Origin: Lindgomyces ingoldianus
Taxonomy: Eukaryota; Ascomycota; Dothideomycetes; Pleosporales; Lindgomycetaceae
Assembly: GCF_010093535.1 (NCBI RefSeq)
Contig: NW_022985198.1
Span: 715,218 to 779,217 of the forward strand
Length of the DNA: 64,000 bases
Reading direction: 5' to 3'
Position numbers and translations under genes: made by a program. This document shows, piece after piece, positions 31,730-43,755 of the stretch. Each line of letters starts with the position of its first letter. Position 1 is the stretch's first letter. The notes beneath the pieces were generated by a model. The model did not search any database and was not told where the DNA came from. It was given only the letters and a program-made list of their open reading frames with translations.

Positions 31730-34700
31730 ATGGCTACTGCGGCAGACCCATCTGTTGACAACTCTATCACCGCGGTCCTGATACCGTGTGCTTTGGATGC
31801 ATTTGTCCTGACCGAACACTGCTGCGACGCAGACAACAACTATAAGATCGCACCAATAACCCAACCAAAGTATGAATCCACAATGTCAAATGAAAGTTAT
31901 TGTTGATAGCCTCCAGCTACACGTTCCTCCGTCTCCACGACAAGCTTCTCGAAAACGACGTCCTTGACCATATCGACCTTCACTCGGTGACACCAGCCGA
32001 CCTGAACTCACGCATAACAAACTTGGGTAATGGGGAACGCAAAGAATCTCGGTTGGGCGTTTATCTGCACTGGACAATCCCCCAATTCTACCGCATGGGC
32101 AGTTCTGGCGCTGGAGGTGCAACCGACCACAAGCAAAATACCCCGGCCGCACAGGCAGAGAGGAAACGGCAACAAGGTTTCCCGTCTCGAAGTGGGGATA
32201 AACCTTCGTCTGGGGCCAGTCCGGATACGACAGCCCCAGATTTTCGCCCACTGCCAAACCGATGGCTAGTCACAAGAAGAATAGACAAGGGTTCACTTGG
32301 CAAAGAAGGAGTAGACTATCCAAATGGGTTGGATATCAAAGACTTCGAGTCTTGGGTTGTTGAGTCGGACGCTCTCAGCAACATTGATGAGATTGGGGAG
32401 CAGTACGGCTTAGACTTCGATATCGAGGCCCAACGAAGCCCGTTCCTCAGTGCCATCAGTATGACTCCAGATAACACCGCCATTATCGACAGTCAAGCCG
32501 AGGTTTTCATTGGAAAGAAAACTAAGGCTTTGGACTGGGATTCCAAAGTGGCAGATGGGAGCCCTCATGTCGATCTCCAAGTTTTGAGTTCCTCGAACCC
32601 ATTATTTGTGGACTTTACGCACCACAACATGAATGTGTTCAGCATCGTAGATAACTTTGAATATACCGTTTCTAGCGGCGGGAAGGCTTCCAAGGTATAT
32701 CTCAAAAAGGCGACCGCGGACTACAGCATCATCGGGTGGCATTCTACAGCAGACAGCGACCCTCTGACAACGTATCAAACAGAGGACCGCGAATCAGTTC
32801 CGACCCATTCGGAAAGACTCAGTGACTGCCGTATGAGAGTCAAAACCATTCCGGATGATGTACAGGCATGGTTAGACTCCAAGACGCCTGCCCCCTCGCG
32901 TGTTCTCTGCCATTGCTCCAAGTATGGAGTCGTGTTCGACCGCGCCACGCCAAAGCCAGCTAACACAGTATTGGCGAATGCTGCTGGTGCTGCAATGCTG
33001 CATAAACAACCAATCTCCATAGGTGTCACGCCCATCGATGGTTTACTTGCATTCTGCAATGCCCATAAGGACGCGAAAGACGACAAAATGCAAGATGTAT
33101 ACCAAACACTTCTGCGTATTCAGTTCCTGCTGCAAGAGACCGAGGACGATGATTTGGATGGGCTCCAAGCTGCGGCCGACGAGAATTACCAACAATCGTT
33201 CCAAAAGATTGATAGCGGTACACAGTGGTACTTCAAGCAGCAGACAGATCCAAATCAGAAACCCGCAGAGGCATCGCTGACCCAGATTAAAGACCTCCGG
33301 ACGCTGAATCGAACACAAGCTGTGGTTGACAATCTCTCCCGGGAATGCACTAAGAAGCAGTGGTATCTTTTCGCATCCTGGTGGAATTACGTGTCAGGCT
33401 TCATTGAGGATAGTAAAGGAGACAGATACAGGAAGAGCATCTCAGACTGGATGGGTCGTCTGAAGCAGTTAAACCAGTGGAAAGACATGGAAGGAGGCTG
33501 GAATAAGCAGATCGACAGCTTGAAAGCCAGCCTTTCAGATCCAACTAGGGGCACCCCAGATCGGTTCTTCCAAAAAAAAGACCCTACCATATTATTCGGG
33601 AATATTAGCCGGGGTTGGGATGAGGACTTTGCGGAGAAGGTTCCAGTACGATTGCATAGTCAAGTCGTTACCGCGAATCCGCCAAAGTACAAATCAGTGA
33701 CAACTGGCTGGGACCGCTCTTCCGCATACTTTCTGTCGATTATTCAAAAGATTCCAAAGGATCTTCAGGTTGGAGTGTCGGCCTTGCTAGATGAGTTTCG
33801 TGAATTAAACCCATTGAACGATGCGAACACGAAAGCAGTCGACGCTCCTCGTGTCATTCCTTGGTATCACGATGAATCGCAGAGAATAGATGAAAACAAT
33901 ATCATAACAGAAGAGACAAGAGGCCGAGACCGCTGGCAGAACACACAACCATGGCGTCCTCTATTCCTCGAATGGGAAGCGAACTATTATCATGTCCCAT
34001 TTGAGAAATGGAGCCTGATCGAGCATGATCGCTATTCGAACTGGGGCGCTAAAGTGGTACATTATGGTCCAAATGTCGACCTAAGCAAACCTGAGAATCA
34101 GACAACAGACGTCCGACATGTTTCTGGCCGAAGCTATCTTACGCCCCAAACAGCGTCCACGCTGAAGACAACGCTTACCCAGATATTCGCAAATACCAAT
34201 CCGAACGAGCTCGAAGACCCCAAGAAGTACAACTTGCCTGCAGAGGCACAGGAGAAGCTCCTGAAATTGATATCAGGCTTAGAGGTCGTATCGACCCCTT
34301 TGACTGGTCTCACATCTCATCTTTTAACCTTGTGCGAAGGCACACATCTCAAGCCTTTAGTCCGGCGCCCAAATGAGACACCTCTTCCAATTGTCACAGC
34401 ACAAAAGGCCATCACTCCGGCGTTGAAGAATTCGGATAACACAATGGCTGTGGATCCGGCGGCCCTCCTCGTGGCCATGGACTCTGAGACTACCCTGACT
34501 CCATATGGGGATATTGCTGTCAATACCCCTTCTCCACCAATGAAACCTGTTACCCACGGTCAAATGATGTTTACAAAACTTAATATCATTGACAAATTTG
34601 GGCAGGTAGTCTGCGCTATTGACCCCGGTCCTCGGCGCCCTGGGCCAATTCCTACCATTACGCCCTGTATCTCGGATAGCTACTTTCCTGGAACTGTTGA

Positions 34701-36244
34701 TGGTGCAGATCCAAAATTGCCTTCTACGAGAGCTAATACAGTCATCCCTCAGTCAACTAACGATGCTTGTCCCCTCATATCTCTCCCTCCAAGCATCAAT
34801 CAGCCAGCCAGGCTTAATGCGCATTTTGTAATGAAAGACAAAGATACTGGGGTTTGGAGGAAGGCCACAGACTGGGACCTAGACCCAGGTCCTGTCATTG
34901 GATGGATGGTTGTGAATTATGCCAACCAGGGACTCCAGCTCTTCTTCCCAAATGGCACATTCTACCGCGAAGTGCGACTCGGCGGCAGACACAAGACATC
35001 TGGTGGCTTCAAATTTCTCCCGTTCGATCCTCCAATAGACAAGACTGGTGCTGGAGCAGCGACCGAGCTAGATAATATTCTCACGCTACTTACTGAGCGC
35101 AACGATCCTTCGTATCTTCGAGGTTTCTTTGACATGATTAACCAATCTATCGATGACAATCAGGCTCATGCCCCAAAATCTTATGCGACGTATAGCTCGG
35201 CCATTGTTGGGAAGCCATTGGCCATTGTCAATGCAGGGTGGAGCATGGAGTTGTCGGCAGAAGAGAACCAAAATTGGAGTACCTTCTATCAGGACTTTGT
35301 GGATAAGAGCCCTCAAAAGCCAGCGCCGACCCGCACTCTTCTTGACGGGACAAATCAACGGAAGCAGGGTGATCTATTAGGATACACCTTCCCAGTTAAG
35401 TTCGGGGACAAGGAAAGGACGTTTGATGGTCTTGTCGGCTATTGTAGGTACTCTTTGCGTCACATCGCCCTCCTATCTCTGACAAAGTCTAGTCCTGCCA
35501 AAAGATCCCTCCATTCGAACATCTACAGAAATCGACTACAAGCATATCTACACCTATTTCACCGACACCTTAAACGCTAAAAACCCTGGTAAAGACCCCC
35601 GAATCCCCATTTCACCCTCCAACTTCCCAAAATTCACCCCATACTGGATCCCGCCAAGCGATCCCATAAAGCCCGCGCCGTCACACGACCCCTACCTCCA
35701 AGTCCTAACTCTAATAATGGATCCTTTCCTCCCCGTCCACGCATACAGCGCCGTCCTACCAAACAAATCCCTCAAACTTCCCGCTTACACAGTCGAACGC
35801 GCTCTATCCCGGATCTCCGCATTCTGGCAAACCGGGCCATTACTCTCTTCCCTGGACGTCCTTCCATATAACTCCAGTCCGGAAGCTGCATTGGATGCAA
35901 ATTACATCGACAAACTCTTGCCACCTGCTCCTGGGACGTCCGATCCCAACACTCCAGCTCTTCCACTCGTGCATCTCCCGCTTTCGCCGCCCGCTGCAAC
36001 GCAAGGAGGTGGTGGGGCGCAATATCGGTACCTACAGCCGTATTTTGTAAAAAATAAGGAGTGGAAAGAGGGGATGGACGTGGATTTGAAAATGCAGACA
36101 AGGTTTAATGCATATGCGATTGATGGGAATGCGGCGGCAGGGAGTGAGGCTGTTGAGGCGAAGTTAGGGAGGGGCCCGTACACAGCGGTTGAGGGGTATT
36201 TGCAAGTTGTTAAGAGGATTGTTGAGGATCAGGCTGGGAGTTAG
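31730..36244 (+). CDS. Giant protein with LHWTIP / NRWLVTR motifs, unknown family (1,472 aa)
   Basis: Exons are 31730-31869, 31917-35443 and 35493-36244, with introns of 47 and 49 nt (GTATGA..CTCCAG and GTAGGT..GTCTAG with branch CTGAC). Phases match exactly and give 1,473 codons. The N-terminus begins MATAADPSV. Near residue 98 is VYLHWTIPQF and near 161 LPNRWLVTRR, a spaced pair I associate with large uncharacterised bacterial proteins (recollection only). The middle is helical (TQIKDLRTLNRTQAVVDNLS). The C-terminal half has strands and PxxxPxxTP segments such as GQVVCAIDPGPRRPGPIPT. There is no signal peptide or TM segment. It is divergent from the other giant gene. It probably works with its two giant neighbours; function unknown. 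Confidence 0.75.
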
Positions 36245-36812
36245 GTGGAGATGATGAGGGGGGTGAGAGGTGGCGGTGGGTTGGAAGTGGTAATGGAGTG
36301 TTCTGAGTCTTATGGCTTGCAGCCTGATGATTAAATTTATCGGAGATTGAGTCTCGGGAAATAAAATATATGCGTCTAGAAATCGTTTGGCTTAGCATGT
36401 TTTGTGCATTTATTGACATACATGCGACATGGCTCTGAGGTTCAGCGACCTTGGGATGAGCGAGCCCTGCGCCAACGGCTTAGCACTAGCCATGTATGAT
36501 GCCCGTCTAGAAGGAATATATATAGCTAGGGAGCCTTAGAGCCTCTCGCATGTATGCTTGATACTGAGGTAGATTAATTCTCGAGTTCTTTCCTAAAGAT
36601 ATGCACGCCTGCCGAATTCAATCCCAAGAGCCGCGATGCTATCAGCACAATAAAGCCAGGCTGGGAATACTGACGCCGAAACACACTCTCCAACCCATAT
36701 CCAACACCCAACCCCAGCACAAAATATAAAACCTCTAACTCCAACCAATATGCCCTCCCCCCCCTGCACGACTCCTAGAACACCATCTTCACCCACACCC
36801 CCAACCTCCTCC
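36245..36812. other. Intergenic between convergent genes
   Basis: No supported gene. The C-rich stretch at about 36750-36850 is the antisense of the AVO1 3' end. A TATATATAG run lies near 36520. Confidence 0.45.
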
Positions 36813-39408
36813 CTACACAATACCCTCCTGAAATCTCTCGACCCCCATCTTAATCTCCCTCACAATCTCAACCGCCTCCTCATGACTCGTCGCCTCAAAA
36901 TCATACCTCTTGGTTTCCCTCTCCTTAAACACAATAACCCTAAACATCCTCGGATGTTTCTTACTAACCTTACTCCCCACAATACTGGAAAAGTGCACCG
37001 TCGTCGTCTTCGGCTGCGCCTCAAACAGCGCTTTCGTATTCGCCTGACTCTCCCCCGGCATGATATGCATATACTCGTTATCGAGGGCAAGGATCCGCGA
37101 AGTGGAGGAGGCGAAGGACATGGGCTGTTTGCGTAACACGGCGTAGCGCCGGTAGTATGAACCTGTGTTTCCGACGAGCCCGCCGTCGTGTTTTGCAAGC
37201 GGGTGGATGAGGCCTTGGCCGCTGACAGCGGCAGCGGTGCGGTCAGCTTTTTTAGTCTTCTTAGGGGCGCCGCCTGTGCTGATGATGAGGGGGGCGTTCG
37301 GGGAGGAGCTGCCAGGCGAGCCGGCGATGCCGAAAACGCCGTCGCCAACGAAGCGGCGGCGCTGGAGATCAAGATCGGTGCGTGTGCCGAGGGCTTCTAC
37401 GGTGCGGTCGGAGGGTGCGACGGTGGTGGAGCCGGAGACCTTCAGGACGAAGAGTCCTTTATCGAGACGGAGGTCGTGGCAGACTTTGTCGAAAATCTCG
37501 GCAATGTAGGTATCTGTAGTGCAGGGAACGGAGACGTGCTTGGTGTTGAAATTCTCGTCTGTGAAGTGCACGGCCACGGTCTTCGGAGCACCCATACGAG
37601 AGGCGGCATGTGTTGCGGGCACGGCAGGAGCATCGGCTAGAACACTTGAGTTTTTACGCGTGGCCGTAGGTGCAAACGATGGACCGGTGATAGGATTACG
37701 GAAGCTTTTCGCTCGAGTAGCCATGGGTTTTGGAGGTTGTTTCTTTTCCGGCATGTCTTCCGACGCGGATTTCTGTGTTGCCAGCGCAGCGGCAGCTTCA
37801 CGACTGTAAATTGGCGTGATCCTTTCGTTGTCGGCAGTTTCGCGCTCCGTCGCCTCGACCAGCGCAAATTCATCCCAGGGCTTCTCGCGTGCTCTAGGGC
37901 GCATGCCACGACTATTGTTTGAGGCAAAGTCCATGATAGGCTTATTCCTCGTGAGTGGCGGAAACTCATCGTCAACTTCACCATCGTCGTACATACGTAG
38001 AACCCAACAATTGACGTTCAACTTCTCGGGAGTCAGGGGGGGCTCTAGCCTCTCTTCTTGGTATCTCCACAGAGCGAAGCCGATCGCTTCGGAGACTGAG
38101 ACGGCCTCACCCTTGTCGTCGAATTTCTTTAAAAGTAGTTCGACAGGTTTCGACGATTTTGAGCAGAATGGGGTGTATATCTTGATGTAGATTGGATTTA
38201 CTTGGGCCTCGCTGGTAGCAGACCAGGCGGCAAATCGATGGAGTGGATTCGAGGGCTTTTGCTCTTTAGCTTTCAGTGCTTGCGTCAATGCACTGATGGG
38301 AGGAATGAAGCTAATCGGCCGGGGAGGGGGAAGAGCTTGTAGAGATGCCATGGGTTGTTTATTTTGCTTTTTTGGCGAAGTGTTGAATGGAGTAAGTGCC
38401 GGCATATTTGGGAGGTTAGTCGCAAGAGAAGAATCCAAGGGACCAGTCTCTCCTAATAGAGATGCCGTATCAGCTGTCCCGGAGAACTCGGAAGACATGG
38501 TGCTGTCAGATTCATTGCCCTCGTCCAAAGCCTCTAACCGCTCTCGTTCATCCTCTTGAATTCGCTGAGATAGAAGATGGCTCGCCTTAGCAGCTCGGTG
38601 TGGGTTGACCTTCTTCCGATGGAATATAACGGGATCTACTTCGTTCTCTGAAGACATCTCGCTACTTGTGACGGTATCTCTTCTTGCGCGCTCTTTGATG
38701 GTCTCCACGGTGCCCAACGACCCTCTGCGTAAGCGGCTGTCTGGAGGCCTAGAAGGCGAAGTGACGATAAGGGATGGGCCCTCCCCATTGTCTATGAGCC
38801 TATGGCGAAGGGCTGATCCAGGAATCGGGGATGATCCAGCCCGTGTCCGCACAGGCAACTTATTGAACTTGATCAGGTTCGCGGGCCTTTGGTGTTACAT
38901 GTTAGCTTCAGACGCAATGTTAAGCTAGGCTACTAGCCTTTGCGTTGCATCAATATCGTCATCACTCTCATCGCTCAGGTCGCTGCTGTCATCTTCGTCC
39001 AACTGCTCCTTCCTCCGCCGTCGCCTGGCATTCAAGGTGGGTCCTACGGTATCGTTACTTCCACCTCCCCCCGTGACCATCCCGCCTTCCTCCTCATCTT
39101 CGCCAAATCCTGCTGGGGCTTTCAACCCAGCCGATCGCGGTGCCTGGAAGTATTCGGATGTGATGGCAGTTGGGATAGGCGGAGAATATGTTCGTTTAAT
39201 GTCTGCGGCATTGGGTACCCAACCAGCTGCGCGGAACGCAGGGTTGTTCAGAAAGGTGGTGTTGACATTGATCAGGCGCTCTCCAACGCCGTCTTTAATC
39301 GAGGAGAGGTACGCGGTCCGGAGCTGGTATAGAACGAAGCTATCGAGGTTAGAGACGGGACGGAGAATGGCATTGCGTGGCTTACTCTTCATTCTGGAGT
39401 AAAGACAT
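36813..39408 (-). CDS. AVO1: TORC2 subunit AVO1/Sin1
   Basis: Exons are 39386-39408, 38938-39339 and 36813-38886 (833 codons, 832 aa). Exon 1 is only 23 nt (MSLLQNE) and its 46-nt intron restores FVLYQLRTAYL, a normal Sin1 N-terminus. Intron 2 (38887-38937) uses a GC donor (GCTAGT): the nearby GT at 38933 would shift the frame to an early stop, while GC gives ATQ-R-PANLIKFNKLPVR. Domains in order: acidic N-terminal region, conserved NLIKF segment at about 143, CRIM domain at about 357-463 (HRFAAWSATS to PIMDFA), Ras-binding-like region at about 580-660, and PH domain at about 711-826 (SRILALDNEYMHIMPGESQ through RYDFEATSHEEAVEIV). In known fungi AVO1 tethers and activates TORC2 at the plasma membrane and recruits the Ypk kinase substrate. 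Confidence 0.93.
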
Positions 39409-39662
39409 GATGCCACTTATTCGGGTATCATATTACAGAATGCAAATCATCCAGACCAGCTGAAGGAGGGCATTTGGAGCGTCATGGCAAGCGTAGTGGA
39501 GTGAAACACGGGACAGACGTAGAGGTGAGATTCACGGCCCTGGCTTGGCACACGGTGCTTCCGGGCCAACCTCCGACTGGTGATTTCATCACAACCCGCC
39601 CCGTCCACGTTGACCTCGACACAGCACCTCCACCCTGAAAACGAACAGGAACTAGGACCGCC
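39409..39662. promoter_or_regulatory. Bidirectional promoter of AVO1 and the PRCC-like gene
   Basis: 254 bp separate two head-to-head starts of conserved genes (39408 minus, 39663 plus). No TATA box is visible, as expected for housekeeping genes. No individual site is assigned. Confidence 0.5.
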
Positions 39663-40874
39663 ATGAATATTGTCGGCTACTCCGATTCGGAAGGCTCGGA
39701 CAACGATGCGCCGGCCCCACCGCAACCAACAGTCAAGCCCACTCCCAAAATGGCGTTCCAGAAGGTCGTCGACCGCACCAACCCCGGCACTATCAAACTC
39801 AACCTCCCCTCAGCAGCAGGACCACACTCTGAGAAAGACGGGATAGAAGCCGGTGCGCCCCCGGCAAAGAAGGTGCGCACAGGCGGGGCATTCGGTGGAT
39901 TCAATGCCATGTTGCCTGCCCCAAAGAAGGCAGGTGCGACTCTGGGGACTACGGAAGAGGCAGCGCCTGCAAAGAAGTTGGGAGTATCAAAGTCAAAGCC
40001 CAGCTTCACGTCTATGAAGACGGGAGCCGAGCCCATGTTCTGCCGAGAGCCAAAGGAGCCAGACTATGATGAGGCGGGAAATCCAGTGAAAAAGGACCTC
40101 ACAACACCATCGTCGAGTCTGTCTTTTACAACTTCGGAACAAAGGGCTGAGCAGCTCAAGAAGTCTGACCCTGGAATTAAGTTTGCTGGGAGAAATTCAA
40201 GATTCATGCCCTTGTCCGCCGCCCGCAGGAACAAGAATAAGCGCCCGATCCCTTATCCATCCACTGCTCCAACAAACCCCAAGCCAGCCACGCCATCCTT
40301 GCAGCCACAACCAGCGGCCGCAGTGAAACTAGTCGCCCTTGCAAAGAAGAAGGTTTCTCTATTTTCTGCCTCCCAAGACGAAGTTCTTTCCCCGACTGAG
40401 AACCCGTCAAGCGGAGAGTACCAGCCTCTTTTCTACGGTGCGGATGAGGGGGAGGATGCAAAAGTACCAGATCAGGCTGTTGATGAAATAGATGGTTATC
40501 AGCCAGCCGGCCATATTCCTTCAGCAGCCCTGGGCGCGTCTGCAGGCGCGCAGGACCTCACCAATATCGCGACAGAGCTGCATCTATCCGAGGCCGAGAA
40601 GCGGCAACTATTCGGCCGCAAAGGGAGGGGGGATATTCCAGGTGGAGCCAAGATCGTGGAGTTCAACACAGATCGAGAGTATGCCCACAACGAGGAGTTG
40701 CGCGCCCAAGGCGAGACGGTACAGCACAACGCCCTCAAGTCAATTAGCGGAACAGGCAAGAACAGCTTGAAGAGCTTGATAAATGTGGCGACGACCCAGA
40801 AAGACGCCCTGGAGGACCACTTTGCTCAAGGAAGACGGAACAGGAAGGAGGCCGGGAACAAGTATGGATGGTGA
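39663..40874 (+). CDS. PRCC-type protein (mitotic checkpoint regulator/MAD2B-interacting family)
   Basis: A 403-residue intronless protein starting MNIVGYSDSEGSDND, the acidic opening usual for this family. A proline/alanine-rich middle follows. The conserved PRCC C-terminal block begins near residue 275 (DEIDGYQPAG), continues through LHLSEAEKRQLFGRKGR and IVEFNTDREYAHNEELRAQG, and ends with KNSLKSLINVATTQKDALED and a basic RRNRKEAGNKYGW tail. Human PRCC is nuclear and is linked to MAD2B and splicing complexes; the fungal role is inferred from homology. It shares a short divergent promoter with AVO1. Confidence 0.88.
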   Translation: MNIVGYSDSEGSDNDAPAPPQPTVKPTPKMAFQKVVDRTNPGTIKLNLPSAAGPHSEKDGIEAGAPPAKKVRTGGAFGGFNAMLPAPKKAGATLGTTEEAAPAKKLGVSKSKPSFTSMKTGAEPMFCREPKEPDYDEAGNPVKKDLTTPSSSLSFTTSEQRAEQLKKSDPGIKFAGRNSRFMPLSAARRNKNKRPIPYPSTAPTNPKPATPSLQPQPAAAVKLVALAKKKVSLFSASQDEVLSPTENPSSGEYQPLFYGADEGEDAKVPDQAVDEIDGYQPAGHIPSAALGASAGAQDLTNIATELHLSEAEKRQLFGRKGRGDIPGGAKIVEFNTDREYAHNEELRAQGETVQHNALKSISGTGKNSLKSLINVATTQKDALEDHFAQGRRNRKEAGNKYGW

Positions 40875-41700
40875 GCGACTTAGGAGACTGGGAACAGCTC
40901 GATATTCTTAATGCGGATGCCAGGGTAATATTCTCGAAAAGGAGCATGGAAATCGTGTCAAGAGGCACTACTAATTGGGCCAAGTTTTTCATTCACGGGT
41001 GGAAGGCTTCGACACAATGCCGTAGATATTTTCGGCCCCCGATGAGACGGATATGTCTGATGCCTTTTGTGAATGTCCGAGAAGTTTCTAGGCAACCGTT
41101 TGAAGCCTCTGGGCTCTGTACAAGCAATTGGTAACTTCTCGAAGCGGATTGGAGATGATGGAGTGCTTCTCTCCATTTCCATTTCTTTTCCTCGTTAATT
41201 CCCCCATCTCCGGGAAGTGCCGAAAAGAAGGACGCCTTGTTCTTGCAGTACAAGTGATAATATATATATGTGCCATCGCTCTTAGGAGTATCTGCTTGGG
41301 GAGTCTGCATCCCTCTGAAAAGGCCATTATCGGAACGCGACTTAGTAGCATGACGTCACGTGTCAAATTTGCATGTCGGAATTTCGATTCCGACATTCCG
41401 AGCTGCTTATATCTCTCTTTTGTCCCTACCCTATCTCTTCACTAAATACTATCGCCACCACCACTCCACTCCACTACAGTTAGTATTTATCTCAGTTTCG
41501 CCTCTCCTCAAGTCACAAGGAATATGTTTACTTGGCTCTACGTTGTTCTCTGCCTTCTACGACATTTCACCGCAAAGTTTGCATCAGTCAGCACCGACAT
41601 GAGAGGGTAAGTTCTTGAGCCCCCTATAAACACTGTGCTTCACCTCTCTAAGACTTTCTCCACCCCCACCAAACTTTGCTGGCAGCATATCCAACCAAGC
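40875..41700. other. Intergenic; promoter and leader of the SET gene
   Basis: No supported gene. The stretch TAATATATATATG lies near 41259. A possible leader intron runs from GTAAGT near 41607 to GGCAG near 41686. An upstream ATG at 41599 would be out of frame with the protein if this intron is removed, so it may act as an upstream ORF. Confidence 0.4.
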
Positions 41701-42945
41701 ATGGTCCAACTCGAGGACGATGGCTACGGCTCTTCGACTTCCTCTGACACCATTGTCCTAGCACTACACTCTGACATGTCTACCTCCACACTCCGTCCAG
41801 GTGACCACGATATTGGTCCAGGCCGCCTCGTATTACAGCCCGAGAATTGCGAAATGCATACCGTTCTCCGCAATGTCGACGTCCATGCGACCCGGGGCCT
41901 GCATGTAACGGCTCCAATTCCCGAAGGAACCAGGATCAGCGCCGAGAAGCCTCTTCTCGGCGTTACCAAAGCCGATTACAACTATATCGGCATCTATGAG
42001 GCGTTCGAAAAGCTCTCCGCTGTTGACCAAGACTCCTTCCTCCGGCTAAAGATGGTGCGATATCCTGAGTTCAAGCCACAGGAAAAGAACATCGACAATA
42101 TGATCCTCGAATACGAGCGTAACTACAGTCTCGCAAATACGGACGGTGAGCGCCAGAAGCTCGCGAGTCTAGAGGAGAGTCTGCGAATCGCGATACGTAT
42201 GTGGCGTGTCAACTCACGGTTTCAAGGAAACATGAACGACCTGACCACCAACAGCGAGCCCAACTCCTGTACCGCCCTCCCCGATGATGTTCCGATCTGC
42301 GGTGTCTTCCGCACCGCCTCCGTGCTCTCTCAATCGTGTGTCCCGAACGTGTGTGTCGCGTGGAATAAGGGTACCAAGAGACTCACTGTCCATGCAACCC
42401 GCGCTATCTACCCCGGCGAGGAACTCACAGCTTCCCACATCAGCTCGAATTTCTATTGCAAATTTGCTGAACGCGCGAAAGCTCTCAGAGAGCGTGGCAT
42501 CCTACGGTGTACATGTCCTGCCTGCAACATCAACCACGTCTCCTTCATCCACCACGAATTCCACCGTACAAACATTGGTGTTGAAGTCCGGAATATCATC
42601 CCTCTCATCACGCGTCTGCAAACGCCCACTTCCCCTCAACCTTCCCTGGCTGAGCTCGCCGCCGCGGAAGTCACGGTTCTGAAGGTGATAGACTCGCTAG
42701 TGAAGGCAGGATGTAGGGATATGGAACTAGTGTGGTGGCGCAAGTACTTGGCAGAGGAGCTATTGCTGCGGCTGGGGAAGTGGACAGCAGCGGTGGCGCA
42801 GGCAAGGCTTGCGGTGAAGGGCACAGAGAGGTGTATTGGGTTGGATAATCCGGATATAGAGCCTTTTAGGAGGATTCAGAAGAGGGCGGAAGAAATTCTA
42901 CGTAGTTATAAAGCTGATGCGAAGGAGTTTTGTTCCTTCACTTAG
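41701..42945 (+). CDS. SET-domain protein (SMYD-like)
   Basis: A 414-residue protein starting at ATG 41701. A split SET domain is visible. RGLHVTAPIPEGTRISAEKP is the N-terminal R-G-x-x-A-x-x-x-I-x-x-G-x-x-I motif. SVLSQSCVPNVCVAWN corresponds to N-H-S-C-x-P-N, with the usual N-H replaced by S-Q. LTVHATRAIYPGEELTASHI is the R-x-I-x-x-G-E-E-(L/I) motif. A post-SET-like Cys cluster follows (RCTCPACN). C-terminal helices (LVKAGCRDMELVWWRKYLAE and on) resemble a TPR-like tail. SMYD-type enzymes methylate lysines on histones or other proteins. The altered N-H pair and the loss of the final Tyr-x-Phe context make activity uncertain. The gene looks intronless in the coding part. Confidence 0.85.
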   Translation: MVQLEDDGYGSSTSSDTIVLALHSDMSTSTLRPGDHDIGPGRLVLQPENCEMHTVLRNVDVHATRGLHVTAPIPEGTRISAEKPLLGVTKADYNYIGIYEAFEKLSAVDQDSFLRLKMVRYPEFKPQEKNIDNMILEYERNYSLANTDGERQKLASLEESLRIAIRMWRVNSRFQGNMNDLTTNSEPNSCTALPDDVPICGVFRTASVLSQSCVPNVCVAWNKGTKRLTVHATRAIYPGEELTASHISSNFYCKFAERAKALRERGILRCTCPACNINHVSFIHHEFHRTNIGVEVRNIIPLITRLQTPTSPQPSLAELAAAEVTVLKVIDSLVKAGCRDMELVWWRKYLAEELLLRLGKWTAAVAQARLAVKGTERCIGLDNPDIEPFRRIQKRAEEILRSYKADAKEFCSFT

Positions 42946-43755
42946 TAATAGTGTAACCAGCCTTCTCCACGTGCTCTAGCAGCCTGGTTCCAGCTCATGT
43001 GTATGCATGTTGGCATTGCTCGAGAACGTACCAAAGACAAAGTCATGCAGACTCCCTTTGGGTCTATGAAATCAGAAGCAAGACATCATACGAATCGAAA
43101 ATTGCAGAAAGGTATCATGGTTCTATTGACCGACGTGGATGAGACTTGCTTACTTTTTTTTTGCCTCGTTACGTCCCTCAGCCTTCCTTTGGTTTCCATC
43201 CCGTTGGGCCAGTCTGTTTTCTAGTTAGGTCCTTCGAATTTCTCATGTGGCGTCCATATCATCCCTAAGTCTTCACCGGTGCTGTATAATTAATACGTTG
43301 CAAGGCCTCAAGTTCGCAATGCATCAGGTCTCATTTTTGTGTTGCCTTCCTGTATGTTCAGGGTATATTATTGCAGGTGTAACAGCTCACTCTGCCGACC
43401 AGGCCTACCAGTCGCGCCCTATTTAAATACCTGCTCTTTGACGAGACTCGTGGAACCGCCCTGCTGGTTTTCTAAATGCTGGTAAAACATATTGAACTTT
43501 CCGCAAGCGGCACGCCATGATGTGCTGACCCCACCTTGTCGTTGGTCGGTAGTGCGAAGACCCTCACAACCTGGCACCTCCCTCTACACCTAGCAAAACC
43601 TTCCCCTCACAAAGAACCATGAAGATTACGGATGCGGCTCTGCGATGTCAGCCTGTGTATATAACGTGTAGTGGTGATGGATCTGGGGCCTTGCCACCTA
43701 AGGCAAATCCCCAGAATAATTGCCAAACAATATTTCCAGCTCACAGACTTTCAAC
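42946..43755. other. Intergenic upstream of the microgene pair
   Basis: No supported gene. A TTTAAATA stretch near 43421 and a clear TATATAA at 43658 occur. The rest shows nothing distinct. Confidence 0.45.
43658..43664 (+). promoter_or_regulatory. TATA box of microgene A
   Basis: TATATAA lies 92 bp upstream of the ATG at 43756. Similar elements precede the next two genes at comparable distances. Confidence 0.45.

Noticed and set aside
38887..38933. Canonical GT-AG intron at this site in AVO1
   Set aside because: It joins exons out of frame and stops within a few codons of the junction, whereas the GC donor preserves the conserved Sin1 sequence.
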